Shown here: positions 36,633 to 47,252 of the stretch, one piece after another | Numbering within the stretch: the stretch's first letter is position 1 | Layout of the letters: the number at the start of each line of letters is the position of its first letter | DNA from: Emmonsiellopsis sp. PD_33 | Taxonomy: Eukaryota > Ascomycota > Eurotiomycetes > Onygenales > Ajellomycetaceae | Assembly (NCBI GenBank): GCA_032988165.1 | Contig: JANTQF010000004.1 | Location: 186,001-250,000, forward strand | Length of the DNA: 64,000 nucleotides | Direction: 5' to 3' | Notes under the pieces: model-generated | Told to the model about the DNA's origin: nothing | Databases searched by the model: none | The model's input: the letters and a program-made list of their open reading frames with translations, nothing else | Program-made: the position numbers and the translations under genes

Positions 36633-37983
36633 TCAAATCCGAACAACCTGCACAACCCTCCTCTGCTGATTCACCACCAACCGCAGCTGTCTCCCCTTCC
36701 ACGAACCGTTCGATGCATCGGGGGCTCGACGGGGAGCAAATACGCCTTGGCGGAGGGTGGTGGTGAAGAGTTCGTAGGAGGGGTAATCTGGGTGTCGGAT
36801 AAATTGGGTCGTTAGATCATGGCATTTTGGCATGGACAGTAAAATAAAAAGGACGAAGGTAGGATCTAACATACATCCATCAACAAACTTATTAACCTGT
36901 TCAACAGTCATCCCAGCGCCCTTGGTAGCGAGCAGGTTGCGCTCCTGCTCCTGGCGCCAGTCGTAGACAAAGCGGGGATTTTCGGCGTCGCTGTTATGCA
37001 CGGGTTAGAAGGCAGCCGGCAAGCGGGGAGAAGAGAAGGGTATAAATTTACATATGTATGAATGCATCCAGCTGGCTGGATTTCGTATCGAATCTGTTAG
37101 CTAGAACAGGGACCATGAGGGCTTTATCGATGATAGGCGAACCCACTCGGTAAACACATCATACCCCCTCAACGCCTCATTGATATCCCGAACGTCCTCA
37201 AACCTCACATATCCCAATCGCCCATCATAGCTCCCCGGATCTTCCGTGCGCCGCTGCACCGCATCCTCCCACGCCCGCCGAATCTCCTCCTCCGGCCGCG
37301 CGCGAAAGCCCAAAGACCAACCCTCAAATATCACCACTTTGACCTGCTTCTGGCCGGCGGAAACATCATTAACGATCTCCCACGCACTCTCCGGTACGCG
37401 ATCGCCCTGACCGTTAAACGCAGATTTATCATACGAAGGGATCTTCGTCGGGAGGCCCTGGCGGAGGGAGTCGAAGACTTGCCGACCAAGCGCGACGTCA
37501 TGGGTGGATGGTTGGCCGCGGTGTTGGAGGAGGGGGTTGGAGGGGTGGGATTGCGCGAGGCGGAGTTGGTCCGCGTGGGTGAGGTAGATGTCGTCGAGGG
37601 AGAAGGTTATCGTGGGGAGGTTGTAGGGCGGGGAGGAGAGGGTTGAGCGGAGAATGGTGACCTAGCGGGACCGGGGCGGGTAAGGGGCATTTTGTATTAG
37701 TGAGACGGGATGGAATTTTCGGGGTAGGGCTGTGGTAATGGACTGAGCAGTTTATATATCATATATATATTTATTTTCATCCTCGAGCTTATGTGGGTTA
37801 GTGGGAGTGTGAGAGAGAGCTCTACCATACCAGCACAGTCTTCCCCGCACCTTGGACTCCGTTCAGGCCGACGAAGAACGGAGGAGGGTCGGGATTGTGA
37901 GCATGTTGTTTTTGGTGGTTGCCCAATTGCTCCAGGAGAAAGGGGATGCAGTATTGGGACTTGTCGTCCACTATTTGTGCCAT
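36633..37983 (-). CDS. tda10: P-loop kinase of the Tda10 / D-glycerate 3-kinase family
   Basis: Five exons on the minus strand (37983-37831, 37661-37143, 37071-37052, 36990-36875, 36787-36633) join in frame to 320 residues, the normal family size. Residues 42-49 are the Walker A motif G-V-Q-G-A-G-K-T. Exon 2 carries LDDIYLTH, where the family has its acidic and substrate-side residues, and VIFEGWSLGF. Exon 4 carries FVYDWRQEQE and exon 5 YYPSYELF, both family hallmarks. Relatives are yeast Tda10 (YGR205W), an ATP-binding protein of unsettled substrate, and plant glycerate kinase, so the substrate here is unknown; cytosolic location is likely. Exon 3 is only 20 bp. The start is the first Met before a clean open exon. 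It is transcribed divergently from the Fox2 gene, 892 bp away, and its 3' end lies about 200 bp from the transposon block. Confidence 0.85.
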
Positions 37984-38310
37984 ATCTGTGGTTGTGGTTG
38001 ATTACATGTACCAGTCAGTCTATTGCTTTCCCCTCAGGACCCATTGGAGATTCAATGTCACGTGACCGAAAATCGCTTGGCGCATCCTGCTTCCTGAGTC
38101 TGGGGAAGTCGGTTAAGGTTCTCGGCTAGCATTCCGCAACAGATTAGCTCAAGACGGGGCTTCGAAGGAACGCTGTCGGCACTTGATGATAAGCCGTACA
38201 GAGGAGCTGGCTGATGGAAGACAAGGCCGCTGTGTCAGCCATGGCCGGGAAGCAAAGAGACACGCGGGAAAAGGCCCGGAGAGGCCCGCAATCTCCGACG
38301 CAGCAAAGTT

Positions 38311-38316
38311 CCTCGG
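38311..38316. promoter_or_regulatory. CCTCGG, candidate FarA/FarB site
   Basis: The six-base core lies 560 bp upstream of the Fox2 start codon. It is the known fatty-acid response core of filamentous ascomycetes. One hexamer alone is weak evidence; the second copy in opposite orientation at 38632 strengthens it. Confidence 0.45.
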
Positions 38317-38631
38317 GAGAGACGCAGCCCTGGCCAGCGGCAATGACCTCACCTCCTTGGGAACTGCCAAAACACACAATCACATGTTTGGCGGCTGCTG
38401 CAGACACGTGAGGCTGCCAGCAGCCAATCACAGCGCCCAGGCCGTCGGAGCTTGCCTTAGTCATCCATACGGCTATTCCAATCTTACACAGAGCTATGGG
38501 CGCTGTACGGTACTGTCACATAGATTGGCACTGGGCAGTGATGCATGCAAAAACCCCCAGAAATACGGTATCGGTACGGTACGGCCCCCCACCCCGCCAG
38601 TCGCCGCTCGTTCTTCCCGTGGCCAGCCATG

Positions 38632-38637
38632 CCGAGG
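38632..38637. promoter_or_regulatory. CCGAGG, candidate FarA/FarB site
   Basis: This is the reverse complement of CCTCGG, 239 bp upstream of the Fox2 start codon. Confidence 0.45.
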
Positions 38638-38875
38638 TTCACAACCGAAGTCCAACCTCGTTGACGCCAGGACATCTGCACATCCGACCTCATCTCTTCT
38701 TCTTCTTCTCTTCTTCTCCTTTCTTCTCTCCACCAGCCTGGCTCTGTGTGAACTACTCTCCCTTCTTATATCCCGCCCATACCCCGTTTTATCTCCTGTT
38801 CTTTTCTCCTCTGCCACTCTCCCTCTCCCCACCTCTTTCGTTTTCACATAGCCCCCTGGGCCATCCTCCTCCATC

Positions 38876-41828
38876 ATGTCCGAGCTTCGCTACGATAACC
38901 AGACCGTCGTTGTCACCGGCGCCGGCGGTGGGCTGGGAAAGGCTTATGCGCTTTTCTTCGGCAAACGGGGCGCCAACGTCGTCGTCAATGATTTGGGTGG
39001 ATCACACACTGGCGAGGGCAACTCGTCAAAGGTATGGCCATCAATTCCCGCGTGCTGTGGCGGCTAGATACGTCTGAGTTGCTGAGTCAAATGGTCTAAT
39101 TGCGTTGCAGGCTGCCGATGTGGTAGTAAACGAGATCAAGGCCGCTGGCGGTAAGGCGGTGGCCAACTACGACAGCGTCGAGTTCGGAGACAAAATCATC
39201 GATACCGCCATCCAAAACTTCGGCCGTATCGATATCCTCATTAACAATGCTGGCATCCTCCGGGATATCAGCTTTAAGAACATGAAAGAGCTCGACTGGG
39301 ATCTTATTAACAAAGTTCACATCTACGGATCTTACAAGGTAGGATTCCTAGCAGTAATATTGCAGGCCAAATTCTGACCTGGAACGTATAGTGCGCGAGA
39401 GCTGCCTGGCCACACTTCCGGAAACAAAAGTTCGGACGAGTCATTAACACCGCTTCGTCTGCTGGTCTTTTCGGAAACTTTGGACAAACCAACTACTCGG
39501 GTTAGTAATGCTCGGACACAGTTTATATTTGGATAGAAGGCTGACCATTCTATTCTCTTTAGCTGCTAAATTGGCCATGGTTGGCTTCACTGAAACTTTG
39601 GCTAAGGAGGGTGCCAAGTATAACATTATCGCCAACGTCATTGCACCAATTGGTATGTAAACCTGCCTTCACATGTCAATATATCCGACGTTTAACACCA
39701 TGTAGCTGCTAGCCGTATGACCGAAACGGTCATGCCCCCAGAGCTCTTGGCTCACTTGAAACCCGAGTGGATTGTTCCTCTCGTTGCCACTCTCGTCCAC
39801 AGCTCCAACACCACCGAGTCTGGCAGTATCTTCGAGGTTGGCGCTGGCCACATGGCTAAGCTCCGATGGGAGCGTGCTGGAGGTGCCCTGCTGAAGACCG
39901 ATGCTTCTCTCACGCCACAGGCTATCATAGCCAAATGGAACGACGTGAAGGATTACTCGAACCCTAGCTATCCTAATGGAACGGCAGACTTTGCGGGACT
40001 TTTGGAGGAGGCCCAAAAACTGCCTTCCAACCCCAGCGCCCCCAACCTTGACTTCACTGGCAAGGTTGCGCTGATCACCGGTGCGGGAGGTGGTCTCGGC
40101 AGAGCATATGCCCTGCTGTTTGCCAAGCTCGGAGCTTCCGTTGTTGTCAACGACCTTGTCAACCCAGACACTGTCGTTGAGGAAATCAGAGCTGCTGGTG
40201 GAAAGGCGGTTCCCTCTAAGGCCTCTGTTGAGGACGGTGAGGCTGTTGTCAAGCCTGCCATTGATGCTTACGGGCGCATCGATATCCTGGTCAATAATGC
40301 TGGTATCCTTCGAGACAAAGCCTTCACCAACATGGATGACAACCTGTGGAACAGCATTGTCAACATCCATCTCCGTGGCACGTACAGTGTCACCAAGGCT
40401 GCGTGGCCCTACATGTTGAAGCAAAAGTATGGCCGCATCGTCAACACCAGTAGCACCAGTGGTATCTACGGAAACTTCGGACAGGCCAACTATTCTGCTG
40501 CCAAACTCGGTGTCCTTGGTTTCTCCCGCGCCCTGGCCCTCGAGGGAGCTAAGAACAACATCTTCGTCAACACCATTGCACCAAACGCCGGCACCCAAAT
40601 GACCCGGACTGTCCTGCCGGAGGAGCTTGTCCAGGCCTTCAAGCCTGAATACGTTGCCCCATTCGTCGTTGCTCTCTGCTCTGACGTTCTGCCCGATCCC
40701 ACCAAGGGCCTGTATGAGTGCGGAAGCGGCTGGTTCGCCCAGACCAGATGGCAACGCAGTGCTGGTCACGGATTCCCAGTTGACGTTCCCCTGACGCCCG
40801 AGGCTGTCCTCTCCCAGTGGAAGAAGATTGTCACTTTCGACGAGAATTCTGATAACCCTGAGAACGGCCAGGACGGCATGAAGGGCGTCCTAGCCAACCT
40901 CAGCAATGTCAGCGGTGCCGCGAAAGAGGCTCCAAAGGGCGACAAGAAGATCTTGGATGCCATCGTCGCGGCCAAGGACATGAAGGCCGATGGCACCACC
41001 TTCGACTATGTTGATCGCGATGTTATCCTCTACAACATCTCGCTTGGTGCCAAGCGGACTGACCTCTCTCTCGTCTACGAGAACAACGAAAAATTCCAGG
41101 CACTTCCTACCTTCGGTGTTGTCCCTTGGTTCAACACGGCTACCCCATTCAATTTTGGCGACATCGTCGCCAACTTCTCCCCGATGATGCTCCTCCACGG
41201 CGAGCAATACCTTGAAATCCGCAAGTTCCCCATCCCAACCGCAGCTAAGACTATCTCCTACCCCAAGCTGGTCGACGTGATCGACAAGGGCAACGCTGCC
41301 ATTGTTGTCACGGCCTTCACTACCAAAGACGCCAAGACTGGCGAGGACCTCTTCTACAACGAGTCCACCACGTTCATTCGTGGCAGCGGCGGCTTTGGCG
41401 GCTCCGCCAAGCCTACCTCCCGTCGCGCACCTGCTGCCACCGCTGCCAACAAGCCTCCCCAGCGCAAGCCCGACACCGTTATCGAGGAGAAGACTAGTGA
41501 GGACCAGGCTGCCCTCTACCGCCTCAACGGCGACTACAACCCTCTCCACATCGACCCGGAGTTCAGCAAAGTCGGTGGGTTCAAGACCCCCATCCTTCAC
41601 GGTCTATGCTCTCTTGGTGTCTCTGGCAAGCATGTGTTCAAGACCTATGGTGCATTCAAGAATCTCAAGGTCCGGTTTGCCGGTGTTGTGCTGCCTGGCC
41701 AGACCCTGAGAACAGAGATGTGGAAGGAGGGTGGTAAGGTCCTGTTCCAGACCACTGTTGTGGAGACTGGGAAGCCGGCCATTGCCGGTGCTGGCGCTGA
41801 GCTCGTCCCCACGGGCTCGAAGCTGTAA
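38876..41828 (+). CDS. fox2: Peroxisomal multifunctional beta-oxidation enzyme (Fox2/MFE-2)
   Basis: Five exons (38876-39031, 39111-39338, 39392-39500, 39563-39652, 39706-41828) join in frame to 901 residues, the usual length for fungal Fox2. There are two short-chain dehydrogenase domains: TGAGGGLG at residues 14-21 with catalytic Y163 and K167, and TGAGGGLG at 319-326 with Y457 and K461. The C-terminal third is a hydratase-2 (MaoC-like) domain with the motif G-D-Y-N-P-L-H, where D804 and H809 are the catalytic pair. The last residues are S-K-L, a perfect PTS1 peroxisomal signal. The enzyme hydrates 2-enoyl-CoA and oxidises the (3R)-hydroxyacyl-CoA with NAD+, the second and third steps of peroxisomal beta-oxidation. 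All introns fall in the first domain. The promoter carries two FarA/FarB-type cores, suggesting induction by fatty acids. Confidence 0.97.
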
Positions 41829-42598
41829 GCGGCTGATTGAATGGATGCAGCAGAGGGCCTTTTGGCTAAAAGCTTCTCACTTCTATTTTGACTCGGCATG
41901 TTTTATGTTATAAATTTTCAGCATTTTTCTTTGTACTTGTGTTCCCCCTTGATTCCCGGGCTGTTCTTTTCTTTTCTACTTGTGACATTATACATATTTC
42001 ATAGATTCCCGATCTCAAAATACCATTTCATTTTTCATATATTGGCTATCGTCGCTGGGAGGATAATCTGTGTAAAATCGACGAGTCTCCCCGTTTTGTA
42101 AGCCTGCTAGGATAAAAGTGTATATGCTCCATTAGCTCCATTGTCTAGATGGCTCATTTAAGTTATGTTGTCGTGGACAATTTGTTTATTTTTAGGTGGC
42201 CGAAGTATGTTTTCTCCTGCCGTCAGCGCTAACTTCTAAGCGGCTCCCCGGCCTAGAACATGTCCGGCCCGCAACCGCCTCAAACCTCACCACCTCCACC
42301 ACCAGAGAAGGACCCGTAACTATTTATTTCACTGCCTAACCTCACCCCCCCAGAGCCCGCAGTGATACCCCATATCCTGTTCTTCTCATCCTCCACAGCT
42401 ATTCCACTAATAGCTCCGATTTCCACAATCTATCCGTCTCTGCGTCCATCCTTTTTGGCCTAACCCCGCGATCTGCGTGCGGCCTGACAACGACCCTCCA
42501 ACTACATCATCAACAGGCAGGGAAAAGAGCTCCTAAGCCACCTACATCACAACTATCCCCTACCCCCGATTCTCGAACCATGTAGGAAGCCCGCAACT
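41829..42598 (+). other. Intergenic: Fox2 3' flank and leader of the RBR ligase gene
   Basis: The first 300 bp are AT-rich and would hold the Fox2 polyadenylation region. The second half has a small open frame at 42260-42319 (19 codons, proline-rich) that ends at a GTAACT donor-like site. It could be an upstream ORF of the ligase gene. I see no independent gene with recognisable products. Confidence 0.5.
42260..42585 (+). other. Possible spliced upstream ORF (95 codons) before the RBR ligase
   Basis: An ATG at 42260 opens MSGPQPPQTSPPPPPEKDP. Unspliced, it stops at 42319. A donor GTAACT at 42316, a CTAAC branch at 42336-42340 and an acceptor CCCCAG ending at 42353 would remove 38 bp and keep the frame open to TAG at 42583-42585. 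The intron is shorter than usual. The product is not recognised; it could be a translational brake on the downstream start at 42599 or a small separate gene. Confidence 0.25.
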
Positions 42599-45286
42599 AT
42601 GGTGCTCTCCCTGGCCCTCCCGGGCTTCTCGAAGCAGCCGAATAAGAGCACCCCTCAGGCGGACAGCACGTCGACATCTACACCCGCACCTACACCCACA
42701 GCCGTTCAAGCAGGAGCAAGCACGGCATCTCTTTCAGCAGAATCTAATGATACCACTACGAATATTTCTTCCTCTTCCAGCTCCGACACTAAGCGCTCCT
42801 CGTCCTCAACTACACCCACGCCCAAGACAGAACCCTCGGCATCTACGTCCACATCCACATCCACATCGACATCCGCACCCAACCCGCCCTCAAACACCTC
42901 CTCAACTCTTATAGAAGCCCTCCGTGGTAACCCCTTCGGTCTATCTACGCGCGCCTCAAAGGCCCCCTCTAGCTCCTCGACCACAGCTACCGCCATCAAC
43001 AATACCTCGATTAACAATGTCGAAGACGAAAAAGAGCGTGAGCGCCAGGAACTCAACGATGCGCTGGCCACATTGATCCAGTTATTCCCAGACGTCAAGG
43101 TTGAGGTGTTTCGCGAGCTACTGGTTCGATTTGACGGGCGGAGTAGGCTGCAGGTTTGCGTTGAGCAGTTATTGAGGAATCGGGCGGAGTGGGTTAAAGG
43201 GAGATGGAATGTGCCGGAGGAGGGGGAGAAAGGGAAGAGAGAAAAGGGTGGGAGTACGGGTATAAGGAATGGGAATGGGAATGGGGATATCCCGACTGAA
43301 GAGCTTTTTAAAAGCCAGGAGTACAAGTCCGCCGTCAAGTCGACACTGGCTATGGAATTCCGCGCGCTGAGCAGGAGTACGATTGATGCGGTGCTGGCTG
43401 AAGTGAACTTTTCGTATACCAGGGCACGGCCTACGTTGCGTGAACTTTCGCGGAAGAGCTGGCGCGTGACTATTGGGAACATGTTTCAGTTTAAGAAGAA
43501 GAGGCCGGAGGGTGACCATCCGCTGCTTGTGTGGCAGCGGGCGACTGAGGGCGGGCAGCAGGTTCCTAAGTTGAAGGAAACTGGGTGTTTGGAGCTGGAT
43601 AGAGAGCTGCATGAGTCTTTTTTGGCCCCGTTGTTGGCGAAGAGGAAGGAGGAGCAGGAAGACGGGGATCTACTGATGGCGGAAGAACTGAATAAGGCAG
43701 AGGCAGAGGCTGTGGAGGCAATATTTGAGTGTGATTGCTGTCTATCCGATGTCACGTTTGAGCAGATATCGACCTGCTCGGTCGGCTCGCATATCATCTG
43801 CTTCACCTGCATCCAGCGGACGACCCATGAAGCGCTCTTCGGGCAGGGATGGGGGAAGTCGATCGACCATACAAAGTCTACACTGCGATGTCTAGCTCCC
43901 TTAGCAGAGGGTACATGCGAAGGCACTCTCGATTCGCTAATCGTGAAGCGGGCAATCTTGGCCGAGAAAGCCGGCGCGGAAACCTACGCCAAGTTCGAAG
44001 ACCGCCTGGCCTCGGAATGCCTCCTAAAGTCCCAATACCAACTAATCCGCTGCCCATTCTGCTCTTACGCGGAAATCGACCCGGTCTACCACCCAGATGC
44101 CAAGGGTCTAAGCTGGCGCTTCCGCCGCGGAAACTTAATCCCTACAATTGTCACAGTCATTTTACTTCTCGATATGATACCCCTCCTCATTCTGCCGTTT
44201 TGCTACTTCCTCCTGTTCTGTCCTGCAATGGTCACCACCATACTCACCACCTCGCTACGAAACGTCTGTCTGAAAACCCGCACGCAGCGCTTCAGATGCT
44301 CGAACCCGTCCTGCGGCCGCGATAGCTGCATTACGTGCCACAAGCCATGGCAGGATGTGCATCTGTGCCATGAGCCGCTGCTCTTGTCGCTGCGCACGAC
44401 TGTGGAAGCAGCGCGCACGGCGGCTATCAAGCGCACGTGTCCGCAGTGTGGCCTGTCCTTTGTCAAGTCGTCCGGCTGCAACAAGCTCACGTGCGTGTGC
44501 GGGTATTCGATGTGCTATATTTGTCGCAAAGCACTTGGCCCCATTGGCCCTAGGATAAACGCCGTGCGGCGACCGGCTCCTCGAAGAATGATACAAAACA
44601 ACAATAACAACAATAATCATAATAATAATAATAACAACGAAAACCTCCCATTCCCTGAACACCAAGCAGATGGCGACAATCCAGACCTTCTTGCCAACGA
44701 AGCCTACGACGACCCAAACAACCTTCCTTTGCCCCCAGTATTCCCCGACAACGACCCGGATAACGATGAACCAGAAGGCTACAGACACTTCTGCGAACAC
44801 TTCCGCATCAACCCGGGCACCCGCTGCTCGGAATGCACTAAATGCGACCTCTACCTCGCCGAGGATGAAGAAGCCGTTGCCCGTCGCGCCGGCGAGCGCG
44901 CTGAGCGGCAATGGCGTGTTCGCCAGGGACTGTTAAATGGTAATAATAATAACCCCGCATCAGTTTTGGGTAGTGCGGGGGTTAATGCGCATGGGGTTGA
45001 GGAGCTGCGGGTTAAACTTAATGAGATTGCGAGTGGGGGTGGAAGGGGGTATGGGTACCGGGGCGGGTATTTTAGGGATAGGGGCGGGTATGGAGGTGGC
45101 AGTTATGGGTATGGCGGAGTGACGGGGCCGTGGGATCGGGATTGGAGTTCGAGTTTCGATGCTGACGGGTGGAAGGGGTGGTGGCAGTTTTGGATGTGGG
45201 AGGTTTGGAGGGATGGGAGGTGGAAGGGGGAGGGCCAGGGGTTTGTTGATTGGGTGGTTGAGAGGGTTGTTGTTGTTCAGGTTTAA
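42599..45286 (+). CDS. RBR E3 ubiquitin ligase, TRIAD3/RNF216 type, with membrane segments
   Basis: One exon of 895 codons. The N-terminal 140 residues are Ser/Thr/Pro-rich and disordered. Residues about 150-195 and 235-285 look like CUE/UBA-type helical bundles. RING1 starts at C378/C381 with C393, C401 and C404. The IBR-like part begins at C485/C488 and is split by a hydrophobic stretch (residues about 513-550) long enough for one or two membrane passes, then resumes at C567/C572 to C590. RING2 is C614-C617...C627; C627 in S-G-C-N-K-L-T-C is the expected catalytic cysteine that accepts ubiquitin as a thioester. After an Asn-repeat and acidic linker, FCEHF (731-735) and Cx2Cx2C (743-749) match the C-terminal module of RNF216-like ligases. 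The last 130 residues are Gly/Tyr/Trp-rich. Substrates are unknown; membrane anchoring is an inference from the hydrophobic stretch. Confidence 0.88.
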   Translation: MVLSLALPGFSKQPNKSTPQADSTSTSTPAPTPTAVQAGASTASLSAESNDTTTNISSSSSSDTKRSSSSTTPTPKTEPSASTSTSTSTSTSAPNPPSNTSSTLIEALRGNPFGLSTRASKAPSSSSTTATAINNTSINNVEDEKERERQELNDALATLIQLFPDVKVEVFRELLVRFDGRSRLQVCVEQLLRNRAEWVKGRWNVPEEGEKGKREKGGSTGIRNGNGNGDIPTEELFKSQEYKSAVKSTLAMEFRALSRSTIDAVLAEVNFSYTRARPTLRELSRKSWRVTIGNMFQFKKKRPEGDHPLLVWQRATEGGQQVPKLKETGCLELDRELHESFLAPLLAKRKEEQEDGDLLMAEELNKAEAEAVEAIFECDCCLSDVTFEQISTCSVGSHIICFTCIQRTTHEALFGQGWGKSIDHTKSTLRCLAPLAEGTCEGTLDSLIVKRAILAEKAGAETYAKFEDRLASECLLKSQYQLIRCPFCSYAEIDPVYHPDAKGLSWRFRRGNLIPTIVTVILLLDMIPLLILPFCYFLLFCPAMVTTILTTSLRNVCLKTRTQRFRCSNPSCGRDSCITCHKPWQDVHLCHEPLLLSLRTTVEAARTAAIKRTCPQCGLSFVKSSGCNKLTCVCGYSMCYICRKALGPIGPRINAVRRPAPRRMIQNNNNNNNHNNNNNNENLPFPEHQADGDNPDLLANEAYDDPNNLPLPPVFPDNDPDNDEPEGYRHFCEHFRINPGTRCSECTKCDLYLAEDEEAVARRAGERAERQWRVRQGLLNGNNNNPASVLGSAGVNAHGVEELRVKLNEIASGGGRGYGYRGGYFRDRGGYGGGSYGYGGVTGPWDRDWSSSFDADGWKGWWQFWMWEVWRDGRWKGEGQGFVDWVVERVVVVQV
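44600..44641 (+). repeat. AAC/AAT microsatellite coding a poly-Asn tract
   Basis: Within the RBR gene, AAC and AAT triplets encode a run of Asn residues interrupted by one His (residues about 667-680). Length variation among strains would not break the frame. Confidence 0.75.
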
Positions 45287-45995
45287 CCGGGGTAGGGGAT
45301 CTGTGTGTTTTGTTTTATTCCCTTTTTTCCTTTTTTTTTTTGCTTCACGATTTATTGCCGTTTTTTTCTCTTAATTGCTATACAAACGCGGATAGGATGG
45401 GATGGGATGGGATACTCAGCAAGCGGCTGCATGGGAATTTTTTGGATGGGATACTGAGTTTGGTGATGGGAGTCTAGTACAGGGTTAGGCTGGGGCGTTA
45501 ATTATATTATGGTTTCCATTTTCTTGTCTTCTCGTCTGGTATTCAAATAAACACTATCATCGTAGCCCGTTTCCTATTCTTTTCCTCTTCCTCAAAGTCC
45601 ATACATCCATTAAACTTCGATATCACGTGTTTGGAGCTGACGTAACCCGGCAATTTGAGGACAAGTGCCAGCTATCCGTCAACAAGACGAACGACATCCA
45701 ACCAGACTCTTCTTCTTCGACATACACCCCCGCTGAAGCTCGTTTGCGACCTGTTTGGTTTTATCGCCGGATCACCTACTATATACGGCGGTGCGTACAC
45801 TGGCTTCCCAGTCAGTCTAAAAACAGCGCGGGAAACGGGAGCCGGGACGAACTATAGCCACTCCTCTTGAACCCCGGACTTTGCCCGCTGCGCAAAGGGA
45901 GGGAATGAGATAGGATTTAGGGCTTCCCCCTTTTTGACTGGCGGAGAGTTAAGCGCGCGCGTTTGAAATATACATTGCACGGAGGGAGAGAAAAA
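45287..45995. other. Intergenic between RBR ligase and YIP1-family gene
   Basis: It holds a T-rich 3' flank (45310-45370), GGATGGGATGGGATGGGAT repeats (about 45394-45413), and upstream of the next gene a CACGTG within GATATCACGTG (45619-45629). No supported coding region. Confidence 0.6.
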
Positions 45996-47252
45996 ATGGC
46001 AATGATGGCCAGCAGCGGCGGGGGAAACGGGAGTAGGACGGAGAGTCCGTTCGTCATCGAGCAGGATGAGGACTCGATGCTGGATAATGATTTGTTGGAG
46101 GGGGATGATGAGTGTATGTTATAACCATTCCATCTGTCCCGTCTTGGAGATTCTCGCATTGTCGGGGCCACTCAATACATATTCCCAATGGCACTAACCG
46201 ATGCCCCCAGCCATCGAAGCCGACGACCCCCTTCACACCACGACCGACCGCACCCCTCTAACGGGCAACATCTCCGGCGCCCCCGGCCAATCTTCTTCCT
46301 CCTCCCGCGGCGGCCCCATCTCCGGCTCCTACCTCACCTCCTCGATACCAGGCGAGGACCGCCGCGCCCCGCAAAATACCATCGACGAGTCTGTCTGGGA
46401 CACGCTGTCCCGCGACCTGCTGGCTGTCTGGGAGAAGATGCGCCAGGTGCTGTGGCCCAAGTATCTACTCGGCGGGATGCTGGCGCGTGGGGGCGGGATT
46501 GGCGCGGCGGAGAGGGGGGAGGCGACGGGGTTTGGGAATGGGGTTGGGGGTGGGGTTAGGGGGTTGGTGGGGAGGTGGCCGGATGCGGATGTCGTGTTGC
46601 AGGGGGGGATGAGTGAGGGGTTGAGGGATTGGGATCTTTGGTATGTATTTTTTTTTTTTTTGGTTTGGTTTGGCTGGGCCTTTTTTTGGTGGGTAGTTGA
46701 GATGTTAGGGGCGTTGAAGCGGGTAGGCAAAGCTAACGACGTGGTGCTTGCTTGCTACTAGGGGCCCCTTGATCTTCTGCCTCCTCCTCAGCATGTTCCT
46801 CTCCATACGTGCGCAGGGCGAGCAGGCTAGCCTTGTCTTCTCTGGCGTCTTCTGCATCGTCTGGATCGGCGAGGCCGTCGTCACCGCTCAGATTAAGCTG
46901 CTTGGTGGGAATATGTAAGTTATCCCGGCGCCTCCATTTTCTTCTTTCCCACGGCCTGCCTCTCAAATCACCCTCCGCCTCTTACTAACCAAAAAAAACA
47001 AGCTCCTTCTTCCAATCCGTCTGCATAATCGGCTACACTTTGTTCCCGCTTGTGATCGCCGCGATGCTCAGCGCCGTCGGCCTACCGACCATTGCGCGGA
47101 TCCCTGTGTATCTGGTGCTGATTGCGTGGTCGCTGGCGGCGGGGGTGAGCATACTTGGTGGATCGGGGGTGGTGAAGAATCGGGTGGGGATTGCGGTTTA
47201 TCCGCTTTTTGTGTTTTATATTGCGATTGGGTGTTTGTGTTTTATTAGTTAG
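45996..47252 (+). CDS. yip4: YIP1-family Golgi membrane protein (Yip4/YIPF6-like)
   Basis: Four exons (45996-46113, 46211-46640, 46762-46914, 47003-47252) join in frame to 316 residues. The first 180 residues are soluble and acidic to Ser/Gly-rich, ending with the conserved stretch around DTLSRDLLAVWEKM and LPKY-like LWPKYLL. After D-L-W-G-P (about 180-185) come about five membrane segments: 184-200, 208-225, 239-260, 266-286 and 295-315. GEAVVTAQIKLLGGN-SFFQS between segments 2 and 3 is the family signature of Yip4/YIPF6. Such proteins act in ER-Golgi traffic with Ypt/Rab GTPases. Introns have GTATGT or GTAAGT donors and CTAAC branches. Several Met codons near the start leave an uncertainty of a few residues. 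Confidence 0.9.

Larger units (their letters stand above)
37984..38875. promoter_or_regulatory. Divergent promoter between the kinase and Fox2 genes
   Basis: This 892-bp stretch has no supported gene; long frames in it are shadows. It holds TCACGTGA (CACGTG at 38059-38064), a second CACGTG at 38405-38410, a CCAAT box at 38424-38428, CCTCGG at 38311-38316 and CCGAGG at 38632-38637. A pyrimidine-rich CTTCTT tract lies at about 38694-38735, close to where Fox2 transcription would begin. CCTCGG/CCGAGG is the core bound by the fatty-acid regulators FarA/FarB in Aspergillus. Confidence 0.6.

Noticed and set aside
38183..39077. Plus-strand open frames in the divergent promoter and first Fox2 exon
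   Set aside because: They are out of frame with Fox2, cross its first exon, and consist of low-complexity Ser/Pro sequence.
39669..40769. Minus-strand open frame of 366 codons across Fox2
   Set aside because: It is the antisense shadow of the Fox2 coding exon; no domain is visible and the Fox2 frame is unambiguous.
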